Below are positions 50,830 through 59,780 of a stretch of 64,000 nt of DNA, piece by piece (position 1 is the stretch's first letter; every line of letters starts with the position of its first letter). The stretch spans positions 1 through 64,000 of the forward strand of contig CAQOGY010000011.1 of the NCBI GenBank assembly GCA_948847595.1, written 5' to 3'. Source of the stretch: an uncultured Bacteroides sp. (GTDB lineage: Bacteria > Bacteroidota > Bacteroidia > Bacteroidales > Bacteroidaceae). A model generated the notes under the pieces. That model saw only the letters and a list, made by a program, of their open reading frames with translations. It made no database searches and was not told the origin of the DNA. The translations under genes were made by a program, and so were the position numbers.

Positions 50830-51495
50830 TTATTTGTCGGCTTGTTTTTTAGCCCATTCCAGTCTCCGCTGATCTGCCAAAGGAGTTACCTTAAATTCTT
50901 CGAATGTGGCCGTGAATCCCTTTCCGTCCGGGCAGGCTCCCATTAATCCGACCATAACCGGACAATTATCCTGCAACCAGCAAGTACGCATCATCGTATA
51001 TTCCTTATCATCGCGGGAGAAGAAAATCTCCACTGCATCCAGTCGGCGGACCGCTTTAATCCATAAAGAACGAGGAGCATCCGGCAGTTGCACTACACTC
51101 CAGTCGCTGGTGCGGTGGGTGACTACGGCACTTACATTCTGTTTGCCGTCTACGTACTCTACCCCTGCCTTTATCCAGTTCTCGTGGTCGATGCGTAACA
51201 TCAATCCCATTTGGTCGAAAGTAGTCACATAGTTTCCGGTAATCTTTACTTTCACTTCGAACTCTCCGCCATAAGTGGCATAATAAAAAGGTCCATCGTC
51301 CACTGTAAATCCGTAGTGGGAAACTCGCCAGAAGTCCGTCTTGGCGGGTACATCCATAACCAGTGTTTTGCCTTCTTTTATTTCCCATTGTTGAGGCTCA
51401 TTCAGCCAGTTCATTTTGTCCAGACTTTGTGCCATAGAAGAAGTTGCTGCCGCCAATAACGCGATTGACATGATTTTGATTTTTAAATGTTTCAT
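50830..51495 (-). CDS. Secreted DUF1349 concanavalin-like protein
   Basis: A 221-residue exported protein with a signal peptide (to about 22) and a DUF1349 beta sandwich. The family's Trp-Arg-Val-Ser-His-Tyr-Gly-Phe lies near residue 56, and Gly-Leu-Met-Leu-Arg-Ile-Asp-His-Glu-Asn-Trp-Ile-Lys near 98-110. Relatives look like glycan-binding or glycosidase-associated modules, and no activity is proven. It is divergent from the LuxR-type gene and shares a tight divergent promoter with it, so that regulator may control it. Confidence 0.82.
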   Translation of the reverse strand: MKHLKIKIMSIALLAAATSSMAQSLDKMNWLNEPQQWEIKEGKTLVMDVPAKTDFWRVSHYGFTVDDGPFYYATYGGEFEVKVKITGNYVTTFDQMGLMLRIDHENWIKAGVEYVDGKQNVSAVVTHRTSDWSVVQLPDAPRSLWIKAVRRLDAVEIFFSRDDKEYTMMRTCWLQDNCPVMVGLMGACPDGKGFTATFEEFKVTPLADQRRLEWAKKQADK

Positions 51496-51513
51496 GTTCG
51501 TTTCTTATTTATT

Positions 51514-51534
51514 TATCTTTGTGGTGCAAAGATA
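51514..51534. promoter_or_regulatory. Face-to-face -7 elements in a divergent promoter
   Basis: TATCTTTG at 51514-51521 (+) and its exact inverted copy at 51527-51534 (-) form an 8-bp palindrome with a 5-base centre. The + copy serves the LuxR-type gene and the - copy the DUF1349 gene, so the two start sites should overlap and exclude each other. Confidence 0.65.
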
Positions 51535-51582
51535 GGTCATGCCTGTCCTTGCGACAATACTGAATAATAACCATTTTATACG

Positions 51583-52356
51583 ATGGACGTACTACAAAAA
51601 GAAATTGATGAAGTCTATGCTACGCATCCGACAGCGCACGAAGCACTGGATAATGGAATAGTGGAACAACACCAACAGTTTGTCCGCTCATTGACGGAAG
51701 TTAATGGAGGGTGTGCTGTCATTTCCGATCTTTCGAACCGGAAAAGTTACGTTACTGTCCATCCGTGGGCTCATTTCCTGGGACTTACTCCCGAAGAGGC
51801 GGCTTTAAGCGTAATTGATTCGATGGACGAAGATTGTATCTACCGGCGCATTCATCCGGAAGATTTGGTAGAAAAGCGTTTGATGGAATACAAGTTTTTC
51901 CAGAAGACTTTTTCCATGTCTCCCGGCGAACGGCTGAAATATCGGGGCAGATGCAGACTGCGTATGATGAATGAAAAAGGCGTTTATCAATACATTGACA
52001 ACCTTGTGCAAATCATGCAGAACACCCCTGCCGGCAATGTCTGGCTGATCTTCTGCCTTTATTCCTTATCTGCCGACCAGCGGCCGGAACAAGGCATTTA
52101 TGCTACGATAACCCAGATGGAACGTGGGGAAGTAGAAACATTATCCCTTTCGGAAGAGCACCGCAATATCCTTTCAGAACGCGAAAAGGAAATACTGCGC
52201 TGCATACGGAAAGGGCTGTCGAGTAAAGAAATAGCAGCGACTCTTTATATCAGTGTGAATACGGTCAACCGCCACCGACAGAATATTTTGGAAAAACTTT
52301 CTGTCGGCAACTCGATAGAAGCCTGTCGGGCAGCGGAGCTGATGAAATTGCTGTAA
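51583..52356 (+). CDS. LuxR-type response regulator with PAS-like sensor
   Basis: A 257-residue protein. The N-terminal 170 residues form a PAS-like domain of a kind common in Bacteroides (Tyr-Arg-Arg-Ile-His-Pro-Glu-Asp-Leu-Val). A GerE/LuxR helix-turn-helix follows at about 193-250 (Leu-Ser-Glu-Arg-Glu-Lys-Glu-Ile-Leu, Val-Asn-Thr-Val-Asn-Arg-His). It lacks a receiver aspartate, so it is a one-component regulator whose ligand is unknown. The divergent DUF1349 gene is the obvious candidate target. Confidence 0.85.
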   Translation: MDVLQKEIDEVYATHPTAHEALDNGIVEQHQQFVRSLTEVNGGCAVISDLSNRKSYVTVHPWAHFLGLTPEEAALSVIDSMDEDCIYRRIHPEDLVEKRLMEYKFFQKTFSMSPGERLKYRGRCRLRMMNEKGVYQYIDNLVQIMQNTPAGNVWLIFCLYSLSADQRPEQGIYATITQMERGEVETLSLSEEHRNILSEREKEILRCIRKGLSSKEIAATLYISVNTVNRHRQNILEKLSVGNSIEACRAAELMKLL

Positions 52357-52396
52357 TATTCCTTGAATTTATCCGGGATTTATCCAGATAGAGTAT

Positions 52397-53092
52397 TTAT
52401 CCAAGTAAAGATAGCAGATCATCGAGTCTTTTCACCTGTTTCAAGCGTTCGTGTGCGAACGTTTCCGTTACTTCATGCTTCCACATGACTTCAAAAGGAA
52501 TATGTACTCCGTATCCACCTAAAGATAAGACCGGCTGAATATCCGATTTAAAAGAATTGCCGACCATCAAAAGTTCGGAAGGAGTTATTTGCAGAATACT
52601 CAATAGCCGGAGATATTCTTTTTCCGTCTTGTCGGACATCACCTCGATATGGTCAAAGTAAGGAGATAATCCCGAACGTTCCAGCTTATTCTCCTGGTCC
52701 AGCAAATCTCCCTTTGTAGCTACTACCAACTTGTATTTTCCCGTTTCTTTCAGCGTTTTCAGCGTTTCCTTGACTCCCGGAAGTAATTCGATAGGCATTT
52801 TCAACAAGGATTTCCCTAAATCGACAATTTGCCGAATAATGTCGGCTGCAATCTTTCCGTTGCTGATCTGTAATGCTGTTTCGACCATTGAAATGGTAAA
52901 CGCCTTGGCGCCATATCCTAAAATTTGCAGATTATTCATTTCTGTTTGGAATAAGGCGGCTGAGATTTCTTTGGAGGTGCCATACGGTTTCAGCAAATCC
53001 GTATACTGTTTTTCCACTTCCTGAAAAAAAGGTTCGTTACTCCACAGCGTGTCGTCTGCATCAAAAGCTATGACTTTAATAAGTTCTTTCAT
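52397..53092 (-). CDS. HAD-family hydrolase
   Basis: A 231-residue cytoplasmic HAD hydrolase. Motif I Asp11-Ala-Asp13-Asp-Thr carries the nucleophile. The motif II threonine is in Ala-Thr-Lys-Gly-Asp and the motif III lysine lies near Lys-Thr-Glu-Lys-Glu. Motif IV is less clear, in Gly-Asn-Ser-Phe-Lys-Ser-Asp. A helical cap is present. It is probably a phosphatase for a small metabolite, substrate unknown. It is divergent from the DUF2027-Smr gene. Confidence 0.88.
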   Translation of the reverse strand: MKELIKVIAFDADDTLWSNEPFFQEVEKQYTDLLKPYGTSKEISAALFQTEMNNLQILGYGAKAFTISMVETALQISNGKIAADIIRQIVDLGKSLLKMPIELLPGVKETLKTLKETGKYKLVVATKGDLLDQENKLERSGLSPYFDHIEVMSDKTEKEYLRLLSILQITPSELLMVGNSFKSDIQPVLSLGGYGVHIPFEVMWKHEVTETFAHERLKQVKRLDDLLSLLG

Positions 53093-53141
53093 CGGTCTTG
53101 TCGTTAATGGGGGACGAGAATCGTTCCGTTATATTTTGCGG

Positions 53142-53149
53142 CAAAGTTA
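53142..53149 (-). promoter_or_regulatory. -7 element for the HAD hydrolase gene
   Basis: TAACTTTG on the minus strand matches TAnnTTTG, about 50 bases before the ATG. Confidence 0.5.
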
Positions 53150-53170
53150 CTGTATTTTCATATAAATCCC

Positions 53171-53178
53171 TATCTTTG
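53171..53178 (+). promoter_or_regulatory. -7 element for the DUF2027-Smr gene
   Basis: TATCTTTG matches TAnnTTTG, 41 bases before the ATG; a TAATAGGAG stretch that can bind the ribosome lies just before the start. Confidence 0.55.
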
Positions 53179-53218
53179 TTACCCGTTTTAAGTTTGAATT
53201 TTAATAGGAGATACAATA

Positions 53219-54283
53219 ATGAAAATAGGAGATAAGGTGCGTTTCCTCAGTGAGGTAGGCGGTGGAATCGTAACAGGATTTAAAGGAAAAGACTTTGTAC
53301 TGGTGGAAGATGCGGATGGTTTTGATATCCCGATGCCGATACGTGAATGTGTCGTGATTGAGGCGGATGATTACAATATAAAACGCAAGCCTGCCGTGAC
53401 AGCTCCGAAGCAGGAGGAACCCGCGAAGCCGGCCAAACCGGAAATGCCGGTTATACAGCGCCAGCCGGAAGTGCGTGGCGGTGATACGTTGAATGTGTTT
53501 TTGGCTTATGTGCCCGAAGATGCCAAAGCGATGATGACTACTCCTTTCGAGGCATATCTGGTGAATGACAGCAATTACTATCTGTATTATACTTATCTGA
53601 GTGCGGAAGGAAAGGCTTGGAACAACCGTTCACATGGACTGGTAGAGCCGAATACCAAACTGTTACTGGAAGAATTCACCAAGGATGTATTGAATGAAAT
53701 GGAACGGGTAGCTGTCCAGCTGATCGCTTTCAAGGATGGAAAGCCTGCCGCCATCAAACCTGCTGTCAGCGTAGAGCTGAGGATTGATACGGTGAAATTC
53801 TATAAACTGCATACATTCAGTGCTTCCGATTTCTTCGAAGAACCTGCTCTGATTTATGATATTGTGAAAAATGACGTGCCTGCCAAGCAGGTATATGTGT
53901 CGGCGGAAGAGATTCAGTCAGCTTTGTTGCAGAAAAAGTTTGTGGATAAACCCAAGTCGCAGCCTATTGTGAAGCCCAACCACGGTCAGAGCGGAAAAAA
54001 TGGGATTATTGAAGTAGACCTTCATATTGATTCTCTGCTTGATGATACGCACGGAATGAGTAACAGCGAAATTCTGAACTACCAACTGGACAAATTCCGT
54101 GAAGTGATAGAGGCGAATAAAGAGAAGCGTGAGCAGAAAATTGTGTTTATTCACGGAAAAGGAGACGGAGTGCTTCGGAAAGCCATTATTGATGAATTGA
54201 AACGGAAACACAGCAATTACCGTTATCAGGATGCCTCTTTTCAAGAATATGGTTTTGGGGCTACTATGGTGACTATCAAATGA
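53219..54283 (+). CDS. DUF2027 protein with C-terminal Smr domain
   Basis: A 354-residue protein typical of Bacteroidetes. An N-terminal SH3-like segment (about 1-50), a proline- and lysine-rich linker and the DUF2027 beta domain (about 90-220) are followed by an Smr domain (about 262-354). The Smr motifs Asp-Leu-His-Ile and His-Gly-Lys-Gly-Asp-Gly-Val-Leu are intact. Smr domains cut or nick RNA or DNA, and in some bacteria rescue stalled ribosomes. The role of this fusion is unknown. Confidence 0.88.
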   Translation: MKIGDKVRFLSEVGGGIVTGFKGKDFVLVEDADGFDIPMPIRECVVIEADDYNIKRKPAVTAPKQEEPAKPAKPEMPVIQRQPEVRGGDTLNVFLAYVPEDAKAMMTTPFEAYLVNDSNYYLYYTYLSAEGKAWNNRSHGLVEPNTKLLLEEFTKDVLNEMERVAVQLIAFKDGKPAAIKPAVSVELRIDTVKFYKLHTFSASDFFEEPALIYDIVKNDVPAKQVYVSAEEIQSALLQKKFVDKPKSQPIVKPNHGQSGKNGIIEVDLHIDSLLDDTHGMSNSEILNYQLDKFREVIEANKEKREQKIVFIHGKGDGVLRKAIIDELKRKHSNYRYQDASFQEYGFGATMVTIK

Positions 54284-54358
54284 TTCCGGTGTACTTGTAA
54301 ATGATGCTGAAAATGTATTTGCCGGAATAAAGTCCGGCAGGTGGGATGAGATAAAAAG

Positions 54359-54396
54359 AAGGGTGGAGAACTTGACCGGTTAAGTTCTCCACCCTT
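54359..54396. terminator. Bidirectional terminator hairpin
   Basis: A perfect 15-bp inverted repeat (AAGGGTGGAGAACTT) around an 8-base loop lies between the converging Smr-protein gene and the small secreted-protein gene. Confidence 0.85.
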
Positions 54397-54418
54397 TCTC
54401 TTGCTATATGATTCAATT

Positions 54419-54775
54419 TTACTTACTTAGGTCGATGCCTTTATTCAGTAAAGTAAGGTTCATCAAAGCGGCATATTTAGCATATTGTTCAGCGCTGAGC
54501 GTCTTTCTCATAAGTTTCAAGTTGCCGTATACAGCGTTGCGCAATTTTGCTTCTTTATCTTTCTTGGCTGTAGTGGCTCTTGACATCTGTTCTGAGAAAT
54601 AATCGCAGATGTTTGCTACTTCTTCGCTCTGAACAGAGTTTAACTGCAAATATTTACATAATTTATTTACGTTGATGTTACCTTCCCATTTTGCAGTTGT
54701 AGGTTGGTTTCCTGCTGCAAAAGTCGAAGCAGCGAGGCAGAGTGCTGTCACTAATGTTAATCCTAAACGTTTCAT
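54419..54775 (-). CDS. Small secreted protein of unknown function (118 aa)
   Basis: An exported protein with a signal peptide (to about residue 21, Ala-Ser-Thr-Phe-Ala-Ala) and a helical mature part of about 97 residues with alternating Lys, Glu and Ala. It carries an LxxxQ-type helical repeat reminiscent of small periplasmic chaperone-like proteins, but no family is assigned. It has its own TATATTTG core and an FNR-type palindrome about 80 bases upstream of the expected start, so anaerobic or stress control is possible. Confidence 0.7.
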   Translation of the reverse strand: MKRLGLTLVTALCLAASTFAAGNQPTTAKWEGNINVNKLCKYLQLNSVQSEEVANICDYFSEQMSRATTAKKDKEAKLRNAVYGNLKLMRKTLSAEQYAKYAALMNLTLLNKGIDLSK

Positions 54776-54878
54776 AATACCTACTTTTTAATTATTATAC
54801 CTAAAAACTATTCCTAAAAACAAATCTAATACCTATTGAAAACTGATCTAATCGCTTAGTTTTTTCTTTTTACCTATG

Positions 54879-54886
54879 CAAATATA
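54879..54886 (-). promoter_or_regulatory. -7 element for the small secreted protein
   Basis: TATATTTG on the minus strand matches TAnnTTTG; it leaves a leader of about 95 bases before the ATG. Confidence 0.5.
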
Positions 54887-54937
54887 GCGATATGTTTTAT
54901 AGCATAAAAATAAAGAAAAGGAAAAGATTTTGTTTCG

Positions 54938-54969
54938 GTTGATTTCTTGATGTAAATCAAGAAATCAAC
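54938..54969. promoter_or_regulatory. Long palindrome containing an FNR-type box
   Basis: A perfect 14-bp inverted repeat with a 4-base centre. The inner TCTTGATGTAAATCAAGA has the same arms as the site at 47338. It lies between the LysO stop and the small secreted-protein promoter, so it may be an operator, a terminator stem, or both. Confidence 0.6.
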
Positions 54970-55066
54970 TGCTTTTTGATACAAAAAGACCTTATTCTGA
55001 AACATTTTTGCAATACGTGTGCGGAAACGAAAATGTAATATAACTGAATTTTAAGGAATATTGCTG

Positions 55067-55675
55067 TTAAAATGATATTGAGCAAAGGAAGGTGACGAGA
55101 AATGGAACACTGAAATCAACTACAAAACCATGAAAGATAGAAATGATTACGAATTCTTTTCCGGAACATCGGGTGATGATGGGAAGAGTAGTGTCCATTG
55201 TGGTAGCTCCTCCTACAGAAATAGGGGCTAGTTTGCCGAAATACTTCACGAGTAACGGGGCTCCCAGCAATGCTATGATTTCACGCATGATGTTGGATAA
55301 CAATGCGATTGTTCCCAATTCCGGACCTTTATATTCGGTGATGAATATACTCGAAAGGGAATAGTAGCCGAATCCGGCTCCCACTGCCATACAGTCTGAA
55401 GAGGTTCTTTGGCTCATGAAAATGCCTGCTACGGCGCATCCTGCCAATGTGCCCAGTATCGTCATGACGGGGAGAAACATCAGGCGGGGATTCAGAGAAC
55501 GGAAACTTTTCAGTGTATTGGGATCATTACCGATACTGATACCTACGCAGAACATCAGTCCGCAAAGGGCGTAATAGCTTAGTTTGCTATCCGTAAAATC
55601 GTAAGGAATCAGATGATAAAACCCGCAAAGGGTACCGAGAATGAAAAATGAGACGATGATCAGACTTCCTTTCAT
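55067..55675 (-). CDS. LysO-type lysine exporter, C-terminal subunit
   Basis: A 202-residue membrane protein with about five hydrophobic helices, matching the second part of the LysO (DUF340) lysine exporter. Conserved acidic and glycine-rich stretches are Gly-Ile-Ser-Ile-Gly-Asn-Asp and Ser-Val-Gly-Gly-Ala-Thr-Thr-Met-Asp-Thr-Thr-Leu-Pro. LysO pumps lysine and toxic analogues out of the cell. Here the protein is split over two genes that overlap by 4 bases; both halves are intact, so the split looks natural. Confidence 0.82.
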   Translation of the reverse strand: MKGSLIIVSFFILGTLCGFYHLIPYDFTDSKLSYYALCGLMFCVGISIGNDPNTLKSFRSLNPRLMFLPVMTILGTLAGCAVAGIFMSQRTSSDCMAVGAGFGYYSLSSIFITEYKGPELGTIALLSNIMREIIALLGAPLLVKYFGKLAPISVGGATTMDTTLPIITRCSGKEFVIISIFHGFVVDFSVPFLVTFLCSISF

Positions 55676-55959
55676 ACTTCCGTCTCCTTTCCTTTATTCC
55701 TTATATATAATAGGTACCAGAGTCCCCATGCGCAAAGTATACTGCCGGTCACTGCCGCCAGTGTGATAATGAGTGCTTCGAGTCCCAATGTATGCAGTCC
55801 TTTGATGATAGCCTCGTTTCCTCCTACATCAATCCCGAGGAGGAAGAGCAGGACCCATATCAGCAGGGTGATTATTTTATGTATCCAAGATAGTCTTTTA
55901 TTACGTAACAGGAAGCCAAAAAGCATTCCTGTCAGCATAATTCCGATGATGATAAACAT
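55672..55959 (-). CDS. LysO-type lysine exporter, N-terminal subunit
   Basis: A 95-residue membrane protein with three hydrophobic helices, equivalent to the first part of LysO. Leu-Gly-Ile-Asp-Val-Gly-Gly-Asn at about 41-48 holds the conserved acidic residue of the family. It overlaps the second half by 4 bases (ATGA), so both parts are made together and should form one transporter. The promoter was not fixed; the gap to the DUF4249 gene is AT-rich. Confidence 0.8.
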   Translation of the reverse strand: MFIIIGIMLTGMLFGFLLRNKRLSWIHKIITLLIWVLLFLLGIDVGGNEAIIKGLHTLGLEALIITLAAVTGSILCAWGLWYLLYIRNKGKETEV

Positions 55960-56045
55960 AGTAAGTGCCTGTTTTTGGCTACAAAAGTAATAATAATAAT
56001 TGAACTATATCTATTGAGGACAGCAATGAATCAATAATCGTACTT

Positions 56046-57062
56046 TTACAGGAATGAAGCCTCTCTGTTATCCATAATATGAATGACCTTGCTTACTTCT
56101 GTGCTGATCCCCACTATTCCTGTTCCTCCGTGCACATTACTGGGATACTTGATGGGGTCGTTTATCGTATCATCAAAAGCATCGGAATCTATGAGATTGA
56201 GTGCTTTCAGGTAATAATATTCAGATTCCGTAATACTTAAAAGGTGTACTATTATATCTACTTTAGCAGATGGATACGGTCCGTCGTAACTTTGAAAGAT
56301 ATAGCGTGGTACGTAAACCGTCATTGTGTAGGGACTATTCTTGAAGCGTGAATCATCAAACACGCCATAAACGTTTTTGGCTATATCGAACATGCCGTTA
56401 TTTTCATCGTTCTCGGTGGAAGGCTGTCCGTCTGTCAGTACAATATCTTCTCTGTATACAAAGTTGTAGTTGTGCCATGTTTTGGTATAGAGTTCATTGT
56501 CTTCATTTCGTAGCATTTGAATAACTCGTGTGTCCATGATAATCCGATAATAATTATTCTCATCGGGGAGGTCTCTGAATGTTATTTTGTGCCGGAGAAA
56601 CTCTGTGGTAAAACTGCTTTCTGTAAACGGAATGGTAAGCGTATCAATTTTTTCTATTTCTGCCGGACGTCGCGGTACGGTAACTTCTGCCCATGCGTGA
56701 TATTGCCCGTCGTCGGTGAGAGCGTCAAGCCGTAACACATCACCTGAAGACAGTTTTCCCGTAATTTTGAATTGGCATTGAGGAACTGAGTATTCAGATT
56801 CAATAGGCAGAGGACGCAGTTGTTCTGTCAATACTCCGTTGACACGCACTTCCAGTGTGGCGTTCTGAATATGGGTTACCCGTTCCTTTCCTGTAAGATT
56901 GAGGAACACGATGTTGGTCAGGCTGTCTGCATTGATTAACGCATTCATTACAAGTTTGGGTGGATTATCTTTGACGTTGAAAGGTAAATCGTTCTCGCAA
57001 GAGGCGATAGTCAGTACTGATATCAATATGCATAGATAATGTATAAAGGTTTTCATAAACAT
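56046..57062 (-). CDS. DUF4249 surface lipoprotein (partner of the TonB receptor)
   Basis: A 338-residue lipoprotein (Ile-Ala-Ser-Cys-Glu-Asn near residue 22) of the DUF4249 family, which regularly follows TonB receptors with STN domains in Bacteroidetes. It is beta-rich and may act as the surface lid for the receptor, like SusD but of another fold. The frame opens at 57128 inside the receptor gene; the ATG at 57062, or 57056, right after the receptor stop is the likely start. Confidence 0.82.
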   Translation of the reverse strand: MFMKTFIHYLCILISVLTIASCENDLPFNVKDNPPKLVMNALINADSLTNIVFLNLTGKERVTHIQNATLEVRVNGVLTEQLRPLPIESEYSVPQCQFKITGKLSSGDVLRLDALTDDGQYHAWAEVTVPRRPAEIEKIDTLTIPFTESSFTTEFLRHKITFRDLPDENNYYRIIMDTRVIQMLRNEDNELYTKTWHNYNFVYREDIVLTDGQPSTENDENNGMFDIAKNVYGVFDDSRFKNSPYTMTVYVPRYIFQSYDGPYPSAKVDIIVHLLSITESEYYYLKALNLIDSDAFDDTINDPIKYPSNVHGGTGIVGISTEVSKVIHIMDNREASFL

Positions 57063-57063
57063 T

Positions 57064-59775
57064 TTAGAATTTATAAGTATAAGTGAATGAAGGAATGAGT
57101 GGTAGAAGCGTAAATTTCCTGATGACACTTTGGCCTTCCTTGTTGGTACTGCGATATACCCATGCCGGATTCATGGCGTTGTACACATTGTAAAGACTGA
57201 TGTTCCAGGTGCGCATACCGTGTTTCGTCTTTTTGTTAAAATTGATACCGATGTTCAGCCGATGGCTGGAGGGAAGGCGGTAGTTATTACGATGTTCTAC
57301 GTAAGAGGATTCTACGACGTAGGTATTATCATAATTGTTGTAAGAGCCATCGACATAGTTTCCATATCCTCCGGTGATATATCCTCCTATAAAATAAGAA
57401 ACATTGCCGGGGCGAATCACTGCTGTCTGCTCTTCAGGGATAGTGCTTGTACCTCCCGTATAGAACACCCAGGAAGCGCCGACATCAATCCGGTCACTGA
57501 ATTTATGATTAATGGTGAGGTTTATATTGTGGCGACGGTCATATTTATATGGAAACCGTTCTCCATTGTTGATGCTGCCTTTGGCAAACTTACGGTCACT
57601 CTTGGCAAGAGTATAAGATACCCAACCGGTTGTCTTTCCGATTGTTTTCTGTGCCATAAATTCAATTCCCATCGAACGTCCGCGTCCCATTTCCACTTTA
57701 TTTTCCCATCCTGCGGATGCACCGAAGATGCTGATACCTTCTTTGTATTCCAGTACATTACGCATATCCTTATAGTAGCCTTCTACCGAAAACTCCCAGC
57801 CTTTGATGCCTGTATAATAATTGCCTAAAGAATATTGGTGGCTTTGCATCGGTTTTATTCTTTTTGTGACAGGAACCCATAAATCCATCGGCATGGAAAT
57901 AGGTGTGGAAGTTAGTAAATGTACATATTGGTTCATCTTGGTATAAGAAGCTTTGAGTGAGACATCTTTGGTCAACTGGTAACGGGCGGACACACGTGGC
58001 TGGACAGAAAAATAGCTTTTCTGTTGTACATGAAATAAAGAAAAGTTTAATCCAAGGTTCACTCGTAGGTGTGGATTGATTCTGAAGTTGTCTTCTATAT
58101 AGGCAGATGCCTCATGTGCATAAACCAAACGATTGTTGATGCCATGATAGATAGTATCATTGGGTAATTTATTATCGGTTCGCTCTGATATTTTGGAAGT
58201 CATGACTTCCGGCCGAAAGCTGTGATACAGATATTCCGCACCAAACTTAATGCGATGTGCGGGTGTGGGGTGGTAGTCAAAGTCCATCTTATAACTCCAG
58301 TCCTGAATACCGGAGCGGTAGTCAGCAGAATATTTATTGGTGGTAGCCTGGTGTGTGGTAATATCTGTATGCTGGCTGTAGGTATATGTGTCGGCATAAA
58401 ACCTATATTTATTGAAAGCAACTGTCGTATTGCTGAATAACTTATTATTGAATATAAAATTCCAGCGTGCAGAGATAATAGTATTCCCCCAGTCCATTTT
58501 GCTCTTATTCTCATAGCCTGAATATTCGGTGATTTTGTTTCCAAAGTGGTCTTTCCCGTTATAGGCGCTGAGGAAGAGGCGGCTTCGGTCGGAGAATTTG
58601 TGATTGATTTTTGCGTTTATGTCATAGAAGTAGTAGCTGCTTTTGTCATTTTTGGGCATAAAGGGCTTAGCCAGTAAATCTAAGTAGGAGCGCCGCGCGG
58701 AGAGATTGAATGACGTTTTTCCTTTGATAATGGGGCCTTCCAAATTGATTTTGCTGGTCAACAACCCGATACTCAACATACCGTGAAATTTCTGCATATC
58801 GCCATCATTAGTGCGAACGTCAATTACTGACGAAAGACGTCCGCTGAAACGGGCGGGGAAGGAACTTTTGAAGAAAGTTACTTTTTTCACTGCTTCGGGA
58901 GTAAACACGGAGAAGAAACCGAATAAGTGATCTACATTGTATACTGGAACACCGTCAAGCAAAATAAGGTTTTGGTCGGGACTACCGCCACGTACGTATA
59001 ATCCGGCGGACCCGTCTACTCCGGCTTGCACGCCGGGCATCAATTGGATGGTCTTCATCACATCCGCTTCCCCCAACACGCTGGGTGTACTTTTTATTTG
59101 AGTGGTCGGAATTTCGATGGCTCCCATTTGTGTGGCAAGGTTTCCGGCTTCCGATTTATTCGATACGATGACCACCTCTTGCAGTTGGTTGTTGTCTTTC
59201 ATGCTGATATTCAGTACTGTATCCCTTTGAAGGGTGAATGAGTATGTGTCTGCCCCATAACCTAAATAGGAGAAGCGCAGTGTAGCTTCTCCTTCGGGTA
59301 ATGTGATACTGTAAAAACCGTAAGGATTGGTAGTAGTTCCTTGTCCCTGATGACTCTCGACAATATTGACTCCAATCAACGTCTCGGACGACGTCCCGTC
59401 GGTAACATATCCGCTGATAGTAAACTTGCGGCTTACCGGCTTTTGCACCCTTTTCTTTTGCAAGAGAATGTATCTCTCAGAGAACTTGTAACTGATCGGC
59501 TCATTCTTGAATACGAGATCCAGTATCTCATGCAAAGGCATATCTTTCACTTTCAGATTGATTTTATGACTGATGCTGATTTCTTCACTGTAGATAAAAG
59601 AATATCCTGTAGAGTTTTCGATTAACTTGACGAACTCCTTCAATGTAGCATTTCGCAATGTGATTGTGAGTCGGGCATTTGCATTCTGTGCGTATGCCTG
59701 TGCGGTGATAAGGATCACCATACCTATCAGAACGAGCGTTCTGACAGGTAGGTGTCCTTGGTGAATAGTTCTCAT
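57064..59775 (-). CDS. TonB-dependent receptor with STN domain
   Basis: A 903-residue outer-membrane receptor. A signal peptide (to about 29) is followed by an STN domain (about 33-105), a CarboxypepD_reg-like domain (about 118-200), a plug with Gly-Gly-Ser-Pro-Asp-Gln-Asn and a 22-strand-type barrel ending Phe-Thr-Tyr-Thr-Tyr-Lys-Phe. It is not a SusC type, and its partner is the DUF4249 protein, so the ligand may be a peptide, siderophore or cofactor rather than a glycan. The STN domain links it to the FecR-type protein encoded 5 bases upstream. Confidence 0.9.
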   Translation of the reverse strand: MRTIHQGHLPVRTLVLIGMVILITAQAYAQNANARLTITLRNATLKEFVKLIENSTGYSFIYSEEISISHKINLKVKDMPLHEILDLVFKNEPISYKFSERYILLQKKRVQKPVSRKFTISGYVTDGTSSETLIGVNIVESHQGQGTTTNPYGFYSITLPEGEATLRFSYLGYGADTYSFTLQRDTVLNISMKDNNQLQEVVIVSNKSEAGNLATQMGAIEIPTTQIKSTPSVLGEADVMKTIQLMPGVQAGVDGSAGLYVRGGSPDQNLILLDGVPVYNVDHLFGFFSVFTPEAVKKVTFFKSSFPARFSGRLSSVIDVRTNDGDMQKFHGMLSIGLLTSKINLEGPIIKGKTSFNLSARRSYLDLLAKPFMPKNDKSSYYFYDINAKINHKFSDRSRLFLSAYNGKDHFGNKITEYSGYENKSKMDWGNTIISARWNFIFNNKLFSNTTVAFNKYRFYADTYTYSQHTDITTHQATTNKYSADYRSGIQDWSYKMDFDYHPTPAHRIKFGAEYLYHSFRPEVMTSKISERTDNKLPNDTIYHGINNRLVYAHEASAYIEDNFRINPHLRVNLGLNFSLFHVQQKSYFSVQPRVSARYQLTKDVSLKASYTKMNQYVHLLTSTPISMPMDLWVPVTKRIKPMQSHQYSLGNYYTGIKGWEFSVEGYYKDMRNVLEYKEGISIFGASAGWENKVEMGRGRSMGIEFMAQKTIGKTTGWVSYTLAKSDRKFAKGSINNGERFPYKYDRRHNINLTINHKFSDRIDVGASWVFYTGGTSTIPEEQTAVIRPGNVSYFIGGYITGGYGNYVDGSYNNYDNTYVVESSYVEHRNNYRLPSSHRLNIGINFNKKTKHGMRTWNISLYNVYNAMNPAWVYRSTNKEGQSVIRKFTLLPLIPSFTYTYKF

Positions 59776-59780
59776 TTAGT

